Source: Agriotes lineatus
Taxonomy: Eukaryota; Arthropoda; Insecta; Coleoptera; Elateridae
NCBI GenBank assembly: GCA_940337035.1
Contig: CALNHX010001041.1
Location: forward strand, 1-64,000
Direction of reading: 5' to 3'
Length of the DNA stretch: 64,000 bases
Shown here: in pieces, positions 54,986 through 64,000 of the stretch
Layout of the letters: each line of letters starts with the position of its first letter
Numbering within the stretch: the first letter of the stretch is position 1
Translations under genes and position numbers: made by a program
The notes under the pieces: model-generated
Told to the model about the DNA's origin: nothing
The model's input: the letters and a program-made list of their open reading frames with translations, nothing else
Databases searched by the model: none

Positions 54986-57614
54986 TGTACGGGAAGATAG
55001 ACGGTCGGCCTTACCTTTTGGCGAAAGTTATATTGGATATTTTGCCGGCTGGTAACTATCGGCCTAGTTGGGCTAGCTCGCCGCGAGGGTCGCAGGGTTC
55101 CAGCTATGCTGAAAGAGAATACAAAAAAAAGAAAGGAGTGGGCGCCAGGTCCTAGACTCAGATCCAATTCCTTGTGCCGGACCTTACACAAGGTCGAAGA
55201 TAAAAACCAGCAAGTCAAAAATAAGCAAATCAACAACCAATGAATAGATCACAGCTTTATTTTAAATATTGGTGGGTACTATAGTGCATGGCTAACATAT
55301 ATATATATATATCAATCACAGCAGGCAGTAGGCAGTATTAGTTACAAGTAGCAAAGGCGATACTTGGCAATAAATATGAACCTTTGTATATTTCTAGCAA
55401 CAACAACGAAAACACACAGTATGCGACATGCAATAATAAATATAAATATAAATATGAATATAAATATCGAGCAAACAGTAGCCCACGAGCAGTAATAACT
55501 ATGACCTGTGAATGGGCTAACACATTAAAACATTGCGCGGTTAAAAACGGAGCGTAGCGAGTATTAAATTACAAAACAAAAAAAAGATTAGTCTCTGTGA
55601 GGCAGGATATAGCAGGGCCAGGTTATGCAAGCTCTCAGCTGATGCGAAACCCCGAATATCAGCTCAGAAAGATTCTAAAGTAATTATCCCAAAATTTCTA
55701 ATGTCAAAACTAACAGAATATATGCCCATATAGTGACAGAGCAGTTTTCTCATTGGAAATACATCAGGTACATAAATGAACGCTAAAGCAATCGCTTGAA
55801 TAAACCTTCGGCAAACTTGTACCTACGTAGAGGCTCGCAAATAAATTACAATAACGCGGAAAAATCGCGAACGCCGCAAACAGAGTTCCGACAAAATAAT
55901 TAACGGGTTCACGCGACTCCAAAGTAAGACAATCGGCTACCGTAATCGGTTCTCTAGCCACTATACGCTAAATATGACGTCAGACCTCAGCGACCGACAT
56001 GCAAATGGCGTCGAAATAAACCCGAGGATATCGAGCAAACCGTAGGCAACATGCGGTAAGTACTGCCTTAAAACTGAAATACTAGCGCGGATGACCTAAC
56101 ATACAATTTGCAGGGGAGCTCAATGGGGCGCGGCGGCCGACAAACCCCCAGTCCTCAGCAGCGGAACCACCTAAACAGAACTCTAGTAAGCGTTCTGACG
56201 TTAATTCGCCAGGCTGCCCATGAATGCAGATAAGGCAGCAGCATGAGGGCTAATTTAAACTGTAAATTCGTAGGTTCCACGGAGACGCCGTGGTTCGGGG
56301 CCAATTCAAAACCGAAGGCTGTCTTTACCAATTCGGGTAAGCTCGATTAAAGATCCAATAAAGATCAGTAGCCTGCACAAAATGGGCGCTCGAAATTTGC
56401 AATAGCCCTATCATAATAACAAATTAAAATTATACAAAAGCATGCACTAACATCTAACTAGACGAAGCATTGCTATGCCAAAAATATCATACATGCCCTA
56501 TCTGTTAACGAGACGAGATTCTAATAACTAACTATAAGATTACACCAAGCACAAGAAGTGATAACTAAATCAGTTTCTTGCCTGTAGAAAAAAACATGTC
56601 GGCTCCTAACCTTTGGCCTGCGGGGGGGGCCGACGAAGGCAGAAGCAACGGGGGTTCCGGCAGACACAGCGGGAGGCCCAGCGGACCGAGGAAGCGGTGA
56701 TTGTGTCGCAGGTGAGTGCAGTGCTACACCCTCTAGCGTAGCTCCCAGGGAATTGCAGAATTCCTTGACTACTCGCTAATTTCAGGAGCCCGAATCGACG
56801 GTTTGGGTGCCCGCGGAGAGCAGCCGAACGAGGAATGCTAAGCCTCTTCAGATAGGAGTCCAACCTCTAGCAGGAAGCGTCCAAACTCTCCCAAGATCGT
56901 AGCCGACAGGAAATGGCATCCCACAGTAAATGGCTATAACGCACAACGCCCAAATAAGTCCCAAATAAGAAGAAACTGGCCTTATCTTACCTCACGCTGG
57001 AATTGAGCCAGAGGAAAGGGCAGAAACAATGCCGGCCTCAAACGAATCCGCAGTTGCAAATCAAATACGAACGTCTTAAGAGCACATGTGCTTTTTCAGA
57101 TCCTCCGAAAAATCAAAACGGAGCTGAGCTATACTAATTAGCTCACAAATTTAAGCACACGGCCGAGGCACTAGCAGCTTGCACCAAGTTTAAAATGGAA
57201 AAGAGCTCAAAAATCCACCAGCTACCAGTTATCAAAACTTTCCAAAATTTTTGGGCCAGAAGATGCGAAAAAACCAGCCTGGAAAGTGTGACTGCAAGAA
57301 ATGATATCCTTTATCTAGCAACAAATAGAATAGTGCAGAATAATTTGCAACAGGGGTTGCCTAAGCGCCATATACAAATATCTGTAGGAATATAACCAAA
57401 ATCAATTTAATTAGTAGAATATGGGTAATTATTCGAAGAGTTGCTTACCAAACTGCTTGGTAATTATAGGAAAATAATTAAAAATAAGATACAGCTAATT
57501 ATACCTAGTTTAAAGCATGCAAAAATTGGCAAAAGCCAACCATAAATATTCAAGTTCAGAATTCAGCTAGCAGAGGTTCAATACTACGGGGGACACCCCA
57601 AAAATATCGTAACA
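54986..57614 (-). repeat. 5' LTR (in coding orientation) of Gypsy element
   Basis: 2629 bp, near-identical to 47062-49715. It ends on the coding strand with CCCGTACA. Differences from the partner include a shorter TA run, one or two fewer G in a G run near 56,622 and loss of 19 bp near 57,056. Confidence 0.93.
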
Positions 57615-57814
57615 ACTTTCCACAGCCTGTCCCAGTTTACGCAGTCAAACGCTTTGCATAATCCAAAAAACATATATACCTATGTAGTTACATTAAATTC
57701 TCTGCTCTTTTCTATAATTTGCCTCAAATTATGTATCTGCTCTCTTGTGCCTCTGTCTCTTTTGAAACTAGCTTGAAATGTAGGTATTTACCATTCTAAA
57801 TAGATTTTAATTTA

Positions 57815-58326
57815 ATCTACTTTTTTCGCAATCAACGTTCCAAAAACCCTCATTGCGGTTCGCACGTAAAGTATATACCCACTGACCGACTGCGACGACC
57901 TATGTTAGCTCGTCGTGCCTTTGGCATTGTAACGGACACTATAAAACTACACGGAATTGTTTTCACAATCACTTGTACACAAACCAAATTTGAATGTCTG
58001 ACTGACTGACAGACTGCGACGACCTATGGAATTACCCCCTGTTCATAAATTGCTATTAGTCTCTTATCTCTTCCGCCTTCGGTTACCTGATGCGGATTAT
58101 GACATGATGGGAAAAACCCTTCAGACCATTAAGCAATGACTGCAAATAGAAAGACACACTTTCGATATTTTCCAATTTTCCGTCTTTTCCTTTGGATTTT
58201 TCCGAATTTTCTTTTTGCTAAACCACCTCGGAAGTAAGACGAACAAAACAAAAAAAAATCATCCAAATCGGTCAAGTCGTTCTCTAGTTTTTGCGTTACT
58301 AACACACGGCGATTAATTTTTATATA
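57815..58326 (+). repeat. SINE-like / RTE-tail-like repeat (copy B)
   Basis: Shortened paralogue of 14489-15120, keeping GACTGACTGAC near 57,999 and the ATCGGTCAAGTCGTTCTC end. Confidence 0.4.
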
Positions 58327-59589
58327 CAGTGCGTAAATTAAGTATGGAAACGGTGGTATTATTTGAATACGGCCATAGATAGAACTCTGAAATTTGGTAA
58401 AGAAGTAAAACATACGGTTTATTTTTTTAAAATTGAAATGGGGGTCGAAAGTACCATCATTACAAAGCTGTTTTTGTGTAGAATCCAACGATGTAGCACT
58501 TGATATGGCAGTTTTGAAAAGTAACTTCACTATACCAAATTAAACTTTAAGAATATTACTTTCAACGGCTTGCTAGATATGCTAAAAATTTAATTGGCGG
58601 TGAATGCTTTGTTTTGTTTTTCAACTTTAAACAGTGCATCATAAATGTACTGTTTAAAGTTGGATTGGATTCTACACAAAAACAGCTTTCTAATGATGGT
58701 ACTTTTGACTGCCATTTCAATTAAAAAAAATAATCAAATTGGCCGTGCTGCAGTCGTAACGATCGATAAAAAAAATTGGAACCACGAATATTAGTAGAAA
58801 ACCGTATGTTTTACTTCTATAACAAATTTCAGAGTTCTATCTATGGCCGTGAACAGAATTGCCTGGAGGCTGTTGATCAGGATTCCGTTGCTTTGCGCTG
58901 GTTCTATCCCTCAAGCACGTAAACAAGACTGTGTTTACGTTTTAAACCAATGTAGTCAATGGTACTTGAAAGGGACGACGCCACCCTGGGAGACGCAGCC
59001 TCACGTCTCGATGCATTATGGCTTAGTATCAGGGTGGCGACGTAGTGAATGAATCAAACATTAAATGCAGATTGTTTTATTACGAAAATACACGGTGTAT
59101 TTATACAAAACAAGAATGCTTAACTAAGTAACAATTCAAAGTTCATAATAGTGGAGTGTAATAGAATGCGTTTAAAGGTCCGAAGACTGCAACACAGCAC
59201 GATAAGCCTTTTATAGTTCCGCATGGGTTTGCAGACTGAAGCGTTGAACTTGGCTTTCTAGGTCGCTTATTAAACGAAATGCCGAGTTGCATTTTTACTG
59301 CGGTGTTTAAACTCAATGTTGGCGAAACAATATTCGTTAAGATTTCGTAAATGGGACTGAATTTTGCCTGTTTTAATTCAAGATTAAAACAGATATAAAT
59401 TAAATATAAACTTGCGAAATTATGAAGTAAAACTTGAGGTTAAAATTGTTTGTTTATGAAATCAGAATTACATTTAGAACTTCTGACTGGTTTCGTAAAT
59501 TTTGTTATTAAAATTTATGTGTGTTTAAATCAAGTTTAAACATCCGTATTCAAATAATACTACCGTTTCCATACTTAATTTACGCACTG
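58327..59589. mobile_element. Tc1/mariner-type MITE (copy B), interrupted
   Basis: Same element as 15121-15750 with CAGTGCGTAAATTAAGTATG ends and TA flanks (58325-58326, 59590-59591). Its left arm lacks about 60 bp found in A, and the right arm is split by 58850-59542. Confidence 0.75.
58850..59542 (-). repeat. Putative solo LTR (copy B only)
   Basis: 693 bp from TGAACAG to TTTAAACA, absent from copy A near 15711. The flanks GCCG and TCCG could be a 4-bp TSD with one difference. On the minus strand a TATAAATAC box near 59,100 precedes an AATAAAAC signal near 59,075, which fits LTR promoter and poly(A) sites. No partner LTR is in the window. Confidence 0.45.
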
Positions 59590-60049
59590 TATTGTAACGA
59601 GACAGACTTGTGGTGTCTTAAATGGGCACGCCGGTGTCTTCTGATGGCCTCTAGTGATCTATAACCCTTTACGTTGTGTACAACACTTTGTTTTAATTTA
59701 GCAGATTTTATGAATGATTTAAACAAGTTCTCATAACTTGTGGACCCTTAGGGTTCTTATAACCCTCGTAACTGCAAGTTCTCCATTTAAGTAGGCTCAT
59801 ACACACACTTTGATGAAATAAAACGCCAAAAAAACTTTATACATTTATTAAACCAATAAATCCTATACTCTCGTATATAAAACTAAATTTAAACAACCAA
59901 ATTGTTCCCTTAACCTTTCTGTAGTGGGCACAGTCTAATGGGAAATGTAATACTCTTCAATTGTTGGTGAAATATTAGCAATACTGCGACTTAGTCAGTG
60001 CAAGGAAGGACTTGAGAGTTGTAAAGGATATTTATCAGTGAAGGAAATT

Positions 60050-60312
60050 GCGCCCGCCGCCCTCAATCTGCTGTAGCGATGAAAGCGCCTGCTGATTAAA
60101 TGTAGCGTCAAGTACGCAGTTAAAGGTAATAGTAATTACCGGCGTCTGCCATCGATCTGCTGTAGCGATGCAATCGCCCGCTGATCAAATGTAGCGACAA
60201 CCGCGTAATTAGGAATAAGGAAAACTACGGTCGTCTGCCCTCAATCTGCTGTAGCGATAAAACCGCCCGCTGATCGAAATTAGCGACAAACACGTAATTA
60301 GGGATCAAGTAA
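60050..60312 (+). repeat. Three tandem repeats of about 88 bp
   Basis: Each unit contains CAATCTGCTGTAGCGAT or a close variant followed by CGCCCGCTGATC and GTAGCGACAA. The units diverge by several substitutions. They lie inside the LTR-like block and could be enhancer-type repeats; this is speculative. Confidence 0.8.
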
Positions 60313-60744
60313 GGTGCCGAAACTGTTGTCCTGACTGTCAAGTTTCTCTTTTAAATAGCAGCCCGTAGTGGATGACCCCTCTCGGAAATACCAGTGGTGA
60401 TTCCACCCTATAACTAATCACAGCGTTTCCGCTGGGTAATTATCCAATCATAATGTTTTATTTTATGATGCAGTATTTCTACCGCAATTTAAATCGTATT
60501 ATAATATTTTCGGTGCTCTCGATCTGGGTGACTAGCACCCAGAGTCGTAAATTGCCACTTTAATCCCTATTTGGCTTTCGCCGCGTGACGAATTTCCCAA
60601 TTAGACTATGCCCAAATATCTTCAGTTTCCTGTAAGAAAAGTGTGAATTATGTGACAATATAATTTACTATTAAGCTGAAAGCAAAAAACTGTATGGTCC
60701 AGGGCCCTGTGTGAGTAACTTAATACGCCCGCAGTCCAGCTTCC

Positions 60745-61008
60745 CTAAAGAAAGAAGTCTAATGGATTAAGGTCTGGGGAGCGTGGCGGCCATGGAATAG
60801 GCCCATCTCGACCTATCCACTGCTCGCCAAAAATTTGCGATAGGTGCTGCCTCACAAGTATGACGAAATATGGTGGAGCCCCATCGTGCATACACCACAT
60901 CCCTTTGCGTAATGGTAAATGCACATCCTTTAAAAGGCCTGGGAGTTCATTTTCCAGAAACTCGTCAACTGTTTTCTGTTTGATTTTGACAGCAAGTATT
61001 CTAGCCAC
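60745..61008 (-). pseudogene. Mariner-type transposase C-terminal fragment
   Basis: The minus-strand frame has HDGAPPYF and GPIPWPPRSPDLNPLDFFL, the classic catalytic-domain end of Tc1/mariner-like transposases that carries the last acidic catalytic residue. The N-terminus and most of the catalytic core are missing, and a stop follows where the family has a Trp-Gly. Confidence 0.85.
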
Positions 61009-62347
61009 CTTAATATTTTTTAATAGTTTACGATTTATTTCCCAAATTCAAAAATTGCTTGTAACTCGAAAACGCGCGATTGTCGGACACATGTTTATAT
61101 GGACTTTTTTACTTGCCTTGGTGTGTAGAATAATACCTTGAAGTTTGGCGAAACATTTTAAAATCACCCTGTATAGATTACATTCAACATAATCTTGCTT
61201 GCATGCGATGTTAATGCAATTGTCCTATAATTTTCGCATTTTCTTGTCGATCATTTTTTGTGAAGAGCAATTAGTATAGATTTGGACCAGTCGTCTGGCC
61301 CTTATCCTGTTATCCATATTTTACTGCAGATATCAGTCTTTTAGTATTGGTGGCTATAATTCAATGCGTTGAGTATTCATGATGGTTTCATTTTCATCTG
61401 GTCTGGAATTTTCCTCATATAATTGTTTGCAGTATATTTTCCATCCATCGAGAATTTTCTCAATGTCGTCTAGCGTTTTCCCATTCTCGTCATCAATCTT
61501 ATATCTTTAATCTTTTTAAACAGATCTTGTGTTTAATTTTTATTATTATGTTTTTCTATTTCTGCACATATTTTGCTTAGATGGTAATTTTTGAGTTTCC
61601 TGCATTTTTTTCTTTATCTTTGCGCTTAATTCCCTATATTTGGTGCGGTTTTCATCTGTGTTTAACACTCTTGATTTTATTTCATTCCTTTCTCTTATCA
61701 GACTCCATGTTTTTCCAGTTATCCAATTCTTCTTTTTTCAATTTTCGTTCAACTCATTACACTCTTTTATAGTTTCTGTTTTGGTTTCCATCAAAATATT
61801 TTTGTATTCACTCCACATCTGATTTACGTCTTTCTCTTGATTATTTTCTGCTATCTGCTCTAATTTACTATTTACTTTTTGTTCAAATTTTTATCATATC
61901 ATTAATTTTTGGTTCTCTTTTTGTTATTTTAATGATTTTTAGATGTATCTTTAGTCCCGATACAAGTAAGTTATGGTCAGACCCGCTTTTTTTTCCAGGA
62001 TAGGTTTTGCAGTTGATTTATACCTATTGTTAATGAGCGCATAATCAATTTGATTTCTGTATCTATCGTCAGGAGACTTTCATGTGTACAACCTTCTTTT
62101 CGTTAGACCCTAAAGAAATAATAAACCAAGTCTGGTTTATTATTTCTCTAGGCGTTAGACAGAAGTATCTAATTTCCAAGTTTTCGAGTGCTGTTGTTAA
62201 TTAAGTTTGTTGTTTTTTTGTTAATTATTTCTTTTATTGTCAATATTGCTCTTCTACGTTAATTGTTTTTGTTGTTATTTACCTATTCGATGATGATTTG
62301 AGAGTTTTGTGAAGAACGGTTTACGAAATGTACACGGTGGAAAAATA

Positions 62348-62955
62348 CACTGCTCAAAAAATTAAAGGAGCACCTATTAAAAGTCTTCCAAAATTACGGT
62401 CAATGTAAATTTTGAAACAATACTCAGCCCATGGTGTAAAGAATACAAGGTGAAACGTTCCCGGAGATGCGCAGTCGTTCAGAAAGTAGAGGGGAGATGT
62501 CAACCAATCCCCCATGGGCCTACACAGGAAATCCATCATGGCCGCGATCATGGTGTAACTATGGCCGCGATTGTATATTGTTGCTGGCACTGTCAGTCGA
62601 TGTCAAATTCGAGGTTAGCAGATTAAGTTTTTCGTCAGTCTGACACAAAACCTAACCTCGAATTTGACATCTACAGCGTCTTTAACAATACACTTCAGTA
62701 CTACCAATAGTGCCATTTGTGGGCCCATGTCTTATTGGTTGAATTTGAGGTCTACCCACATTCTACGGAACGTTACACCTGTATTCTATGCACCATGACT
62801 CAGCCTATACATTTTCTAAGGTATAGTGATAGTGTTTCCATTATGAAATCCCTGAAAACAAAAACCTACAACAAACAAATACGGATTGTCATAGAAACGT
62901 GGAACAATTTAAGTCCAACTTTTATTAGGTGCTCTTTTAATTTTTTTGAGCAGTG
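62348..62955. mobile_element. Tc1/mariner-type MITE, uninterrupted (copy B)
   Basis: CACTGCTCAAAAAATTAAAG ends in inverted orientation, flanked by TA at 62346-62347 and 62956-62957. It gives the empty-site form of the element that holds a hAT in copy A. Internal palindrome AATTCGAGGTTAG with CTAACCTCGAATT at about 62,606-62,668. Confidence 0.8.
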
Positions 62956-63078
62956 TATGTGGAGGAAAGGGGTTGACCATGTCTTACATATAAGAGAAGA
63001 TATGTGGAGAAAATATGGCTTAATGAATGAAATAAATTATAAAAGTTTAATTTTCACTGTCAATATGGGAACGTCAAA

Positions 63079-64000
63079 TTGTGACGTTAGCGCCGGCCGA
63101 AATCGTATTTTTACGCATTGGAATGCGTTCGAATTTGACCGCCGCCAAAACTTCGTCACAAATTATCTGAAAGCATCTTCAAGGCACGAAGAAACCATCG
63201 AGGTGCGCGGGGTCACGAGCCGACGTCGTTCAGCGCATCCCTGCCCAAAATCCTGCACAGATTACGGCGATGGGTACCTAATGTATAAATAAGAGGTATC
63301 GTACGTAGTGAGAAGGACTTGCATCCAGCGTTCCGAACCGGCGCTCCCGCCTTGGGCCTCCTGGGGCTCAAGTCCTGATCCCGTCCGAAGTACCTTTTGA
63401 CTTTGAGTCTTCGAACCAAACTTTCCCAGCAATTCCCGAATTCCTGTTGGAGATCAAAGTGGCCCATTGATTTAAATGCCTGTGGTCTCCGCCGATCCGA
63501 ATCAAAAGCTATCTTGCCTATAATCCACACGTGGCTCGTTGATTTTAAACGCCTTTCTGGGATTTAGATACCTTTTCCCCTTCGAATCCGACGTTGTCTA
63601 AAACTCGTACGTGGCTCGTTGATTTTAAACGCCTGTTAAGAGTTTTAGGCCTCCTTGAATCCGTTTCCCGAAGACATTCACGCAATTTAATTGAAAAGCG
63701 AGGTCCCATGTCTCTACATAAACTTAACCCATTTGTGAGGTTAGGTGCCCGCAAAGAAACCCAGTAATTAACGTACCCGTAAAGATTCAGAGCTTCACTC
63801 ACCTGGAGGAATCTCGTTTTGTAGATTTTCTAAGTCTTCCGCAGTGCCCCAATTTTCAGGGTATAAACTTCCCGACATCTAAGCCGAAGATTGTGAGGTT
63901 AACATTGTACTAGAAGTAATTCATGTAGCTTAAAGGGATTTTACTCACCTTGCGTAACGTAGTTAACCAGCTCCCAGCTACTATCTAGAAGACCCTTGAA
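63079..64000. other. Right edge beyond the duplication, not identified
   Basis: More GC-rich than its surroundings. GTGGCTCGTTGATTTTAAAC occurs twice exactly 80 bp apart (63531 and 63611), suggesting an internal repeat. Minus-strand frames 63213-63530 and 63545-63802 give no recognisable protein. It may be part of an LTR or leader of an element cut by the window edge. Confidence 0.35.

Larger units (their letters stand above)
47062..57614 (-). mobile_element. Gypsy LTR retrotransposon with 2.6-kb LTRs (copy B only)
   Basis: Inserted in the LINE; copy A has the empty site at 14281-14284. The 4-bp TSD ACTT lies at 47058-47061 and 57615-57618. The plus-strand left LTR (47062-49715) and right LTR (54986-57614) differ by a few substitutions, a 19-bp indel and microsatellite length, so the insertion is recent. 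Coding is on the minus strand: gag then pol, order protease-RT-RNase H-integrase. No envelope gene. Pol has two frame breaks, so this copy is probably inactive. Confidence 0.95.
59592..61171. mobile_element. Composite insertion: LTR-like block plus mariner fragment (copy B only)
   Basis: Sits between two TA dinucleotides, with the uninterrupted sequence in copy A near 15753. The right 450 bp is the 3' end of a mariner-type transposon with the terminal TTTTAAAATCACCCTG. The left 1.1 kb starts TGTAACGAGACAG and has three tandem repeats at about 60,050-60,310. The matching left mariner end is missing, so one insertion was probably overwritten by another. Confidence 0.6.
57615..62110 (-). pseudogene. 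LINE, minus strand, N-terminal half (copy B)
   Basis: Continuation of the LINE after the Gypsy element; counterpart of 14281-17580. Readable pieces include the RT region near 57,640, the linker near 61,360-61,490 and the endonuclease end near 61,930-62,080. Heavily interrupted by 57815-58326, 58327-59589 and 59592-61171, and more decayed than copy A. Confidence 0.65.
28609..63078. repeat. Segmental duplication, copy B (expanded by insertions)
   Basis: Second copy of the unit in 1-20115, same orientation. It has grown by copy-specific insertions: LINE fragment 28793-29281, Tc1/mariner-type element 35046-36808, MITE 39746-40387, repeat 40781-41465, hAT 42178-43680, Gypsy element 47062-57614, putative solo LTR 58850-59542 and a composite block 59592-61171. 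At most of these the uninterrupted sequence is present in copy A, which shows that the insertions came after the duplication or were lost from A. Similarity to A ends close to 63078. Confidence 0.93.

Overview
The window is eukaryotic, AT-rich and dominated by transposable elements. It is most likely from an insect: it holds short introns (one of 50 bp), Tc1/mariner, hAT, PIF/Harbinger, Gypsy and non-LTR retroelement families typical of insects, and a TTAGG-like motif inside one element. I cannot name the species; a beetle is possible but this is a guess. No rRNA, CRISPR array or bacterial-type operon is present.

The main organising fact is a direct segmental duplication. Copy A runs from the left edge (position 1, probably beginning outside the window) to about 20,115. 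Copy B runs from about 28,609 to about 63,078. The two align colinearly, but B is about 14 kb longer because it received more insertions after the duplication: a 10.5-kb Gypsy element, a hAT, a Tc1/mariner element, a LINE fragment and several MITEs. Copy A has its own private insertions (a hAT relic, a truncated LINE, a 305-bp MITE). Comparing filled and empty sites gives exact element ends and target-site duplications (TSDs) without any database.

Layout. Copy A: flank (1-900), degenerate Gypsy-like element with very short LTRs (901-about 4740), tRNA-Asp-like sequence (4984-5051), foldbacks and a Harbinger-like MITE (5.1-7.7 kb), a five-exon membrane-protein gene on the minus strand (8166-9693), hAT-like relic (10.5-11.1 kb), and a minus-strand LINE (12.7-17.6 kb) riddled with nested insertions, then a mariner-type MITE carrying a hAT (17.8-20.0 kb). 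Between the copies (20.1-28.6 kb): a 60-bp satellite broken by a mariner-type element, a 3.2-kb LINE and a foldback, then a GC-rich minisatellite and a Harbinger relic. Copy B repeats the copy A order with its own insertions, the largest being the Gypsy element at 47,062-57,614 with 2.6-kb LTRs.

The only convincing host genes are the two paralogues at 8166-9693 and 38126-39611, both minus strand. Each encodes a predicted type I membrane protein (signal peptide, Ig-like domain, LDL-receptor class A repeat, second Cys-rich module, transmembrane helix, tail with PPxY and a C-terminal PDZ-ligand-like motif). Both have intact splice sites and reading frames; they differ by a 36-nt in-frame length change in exon 4, and each has gained a different MITE within 200 bp upstream of its start codon. 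All other coding sequence belongs to mobile elements and most of it is broken.
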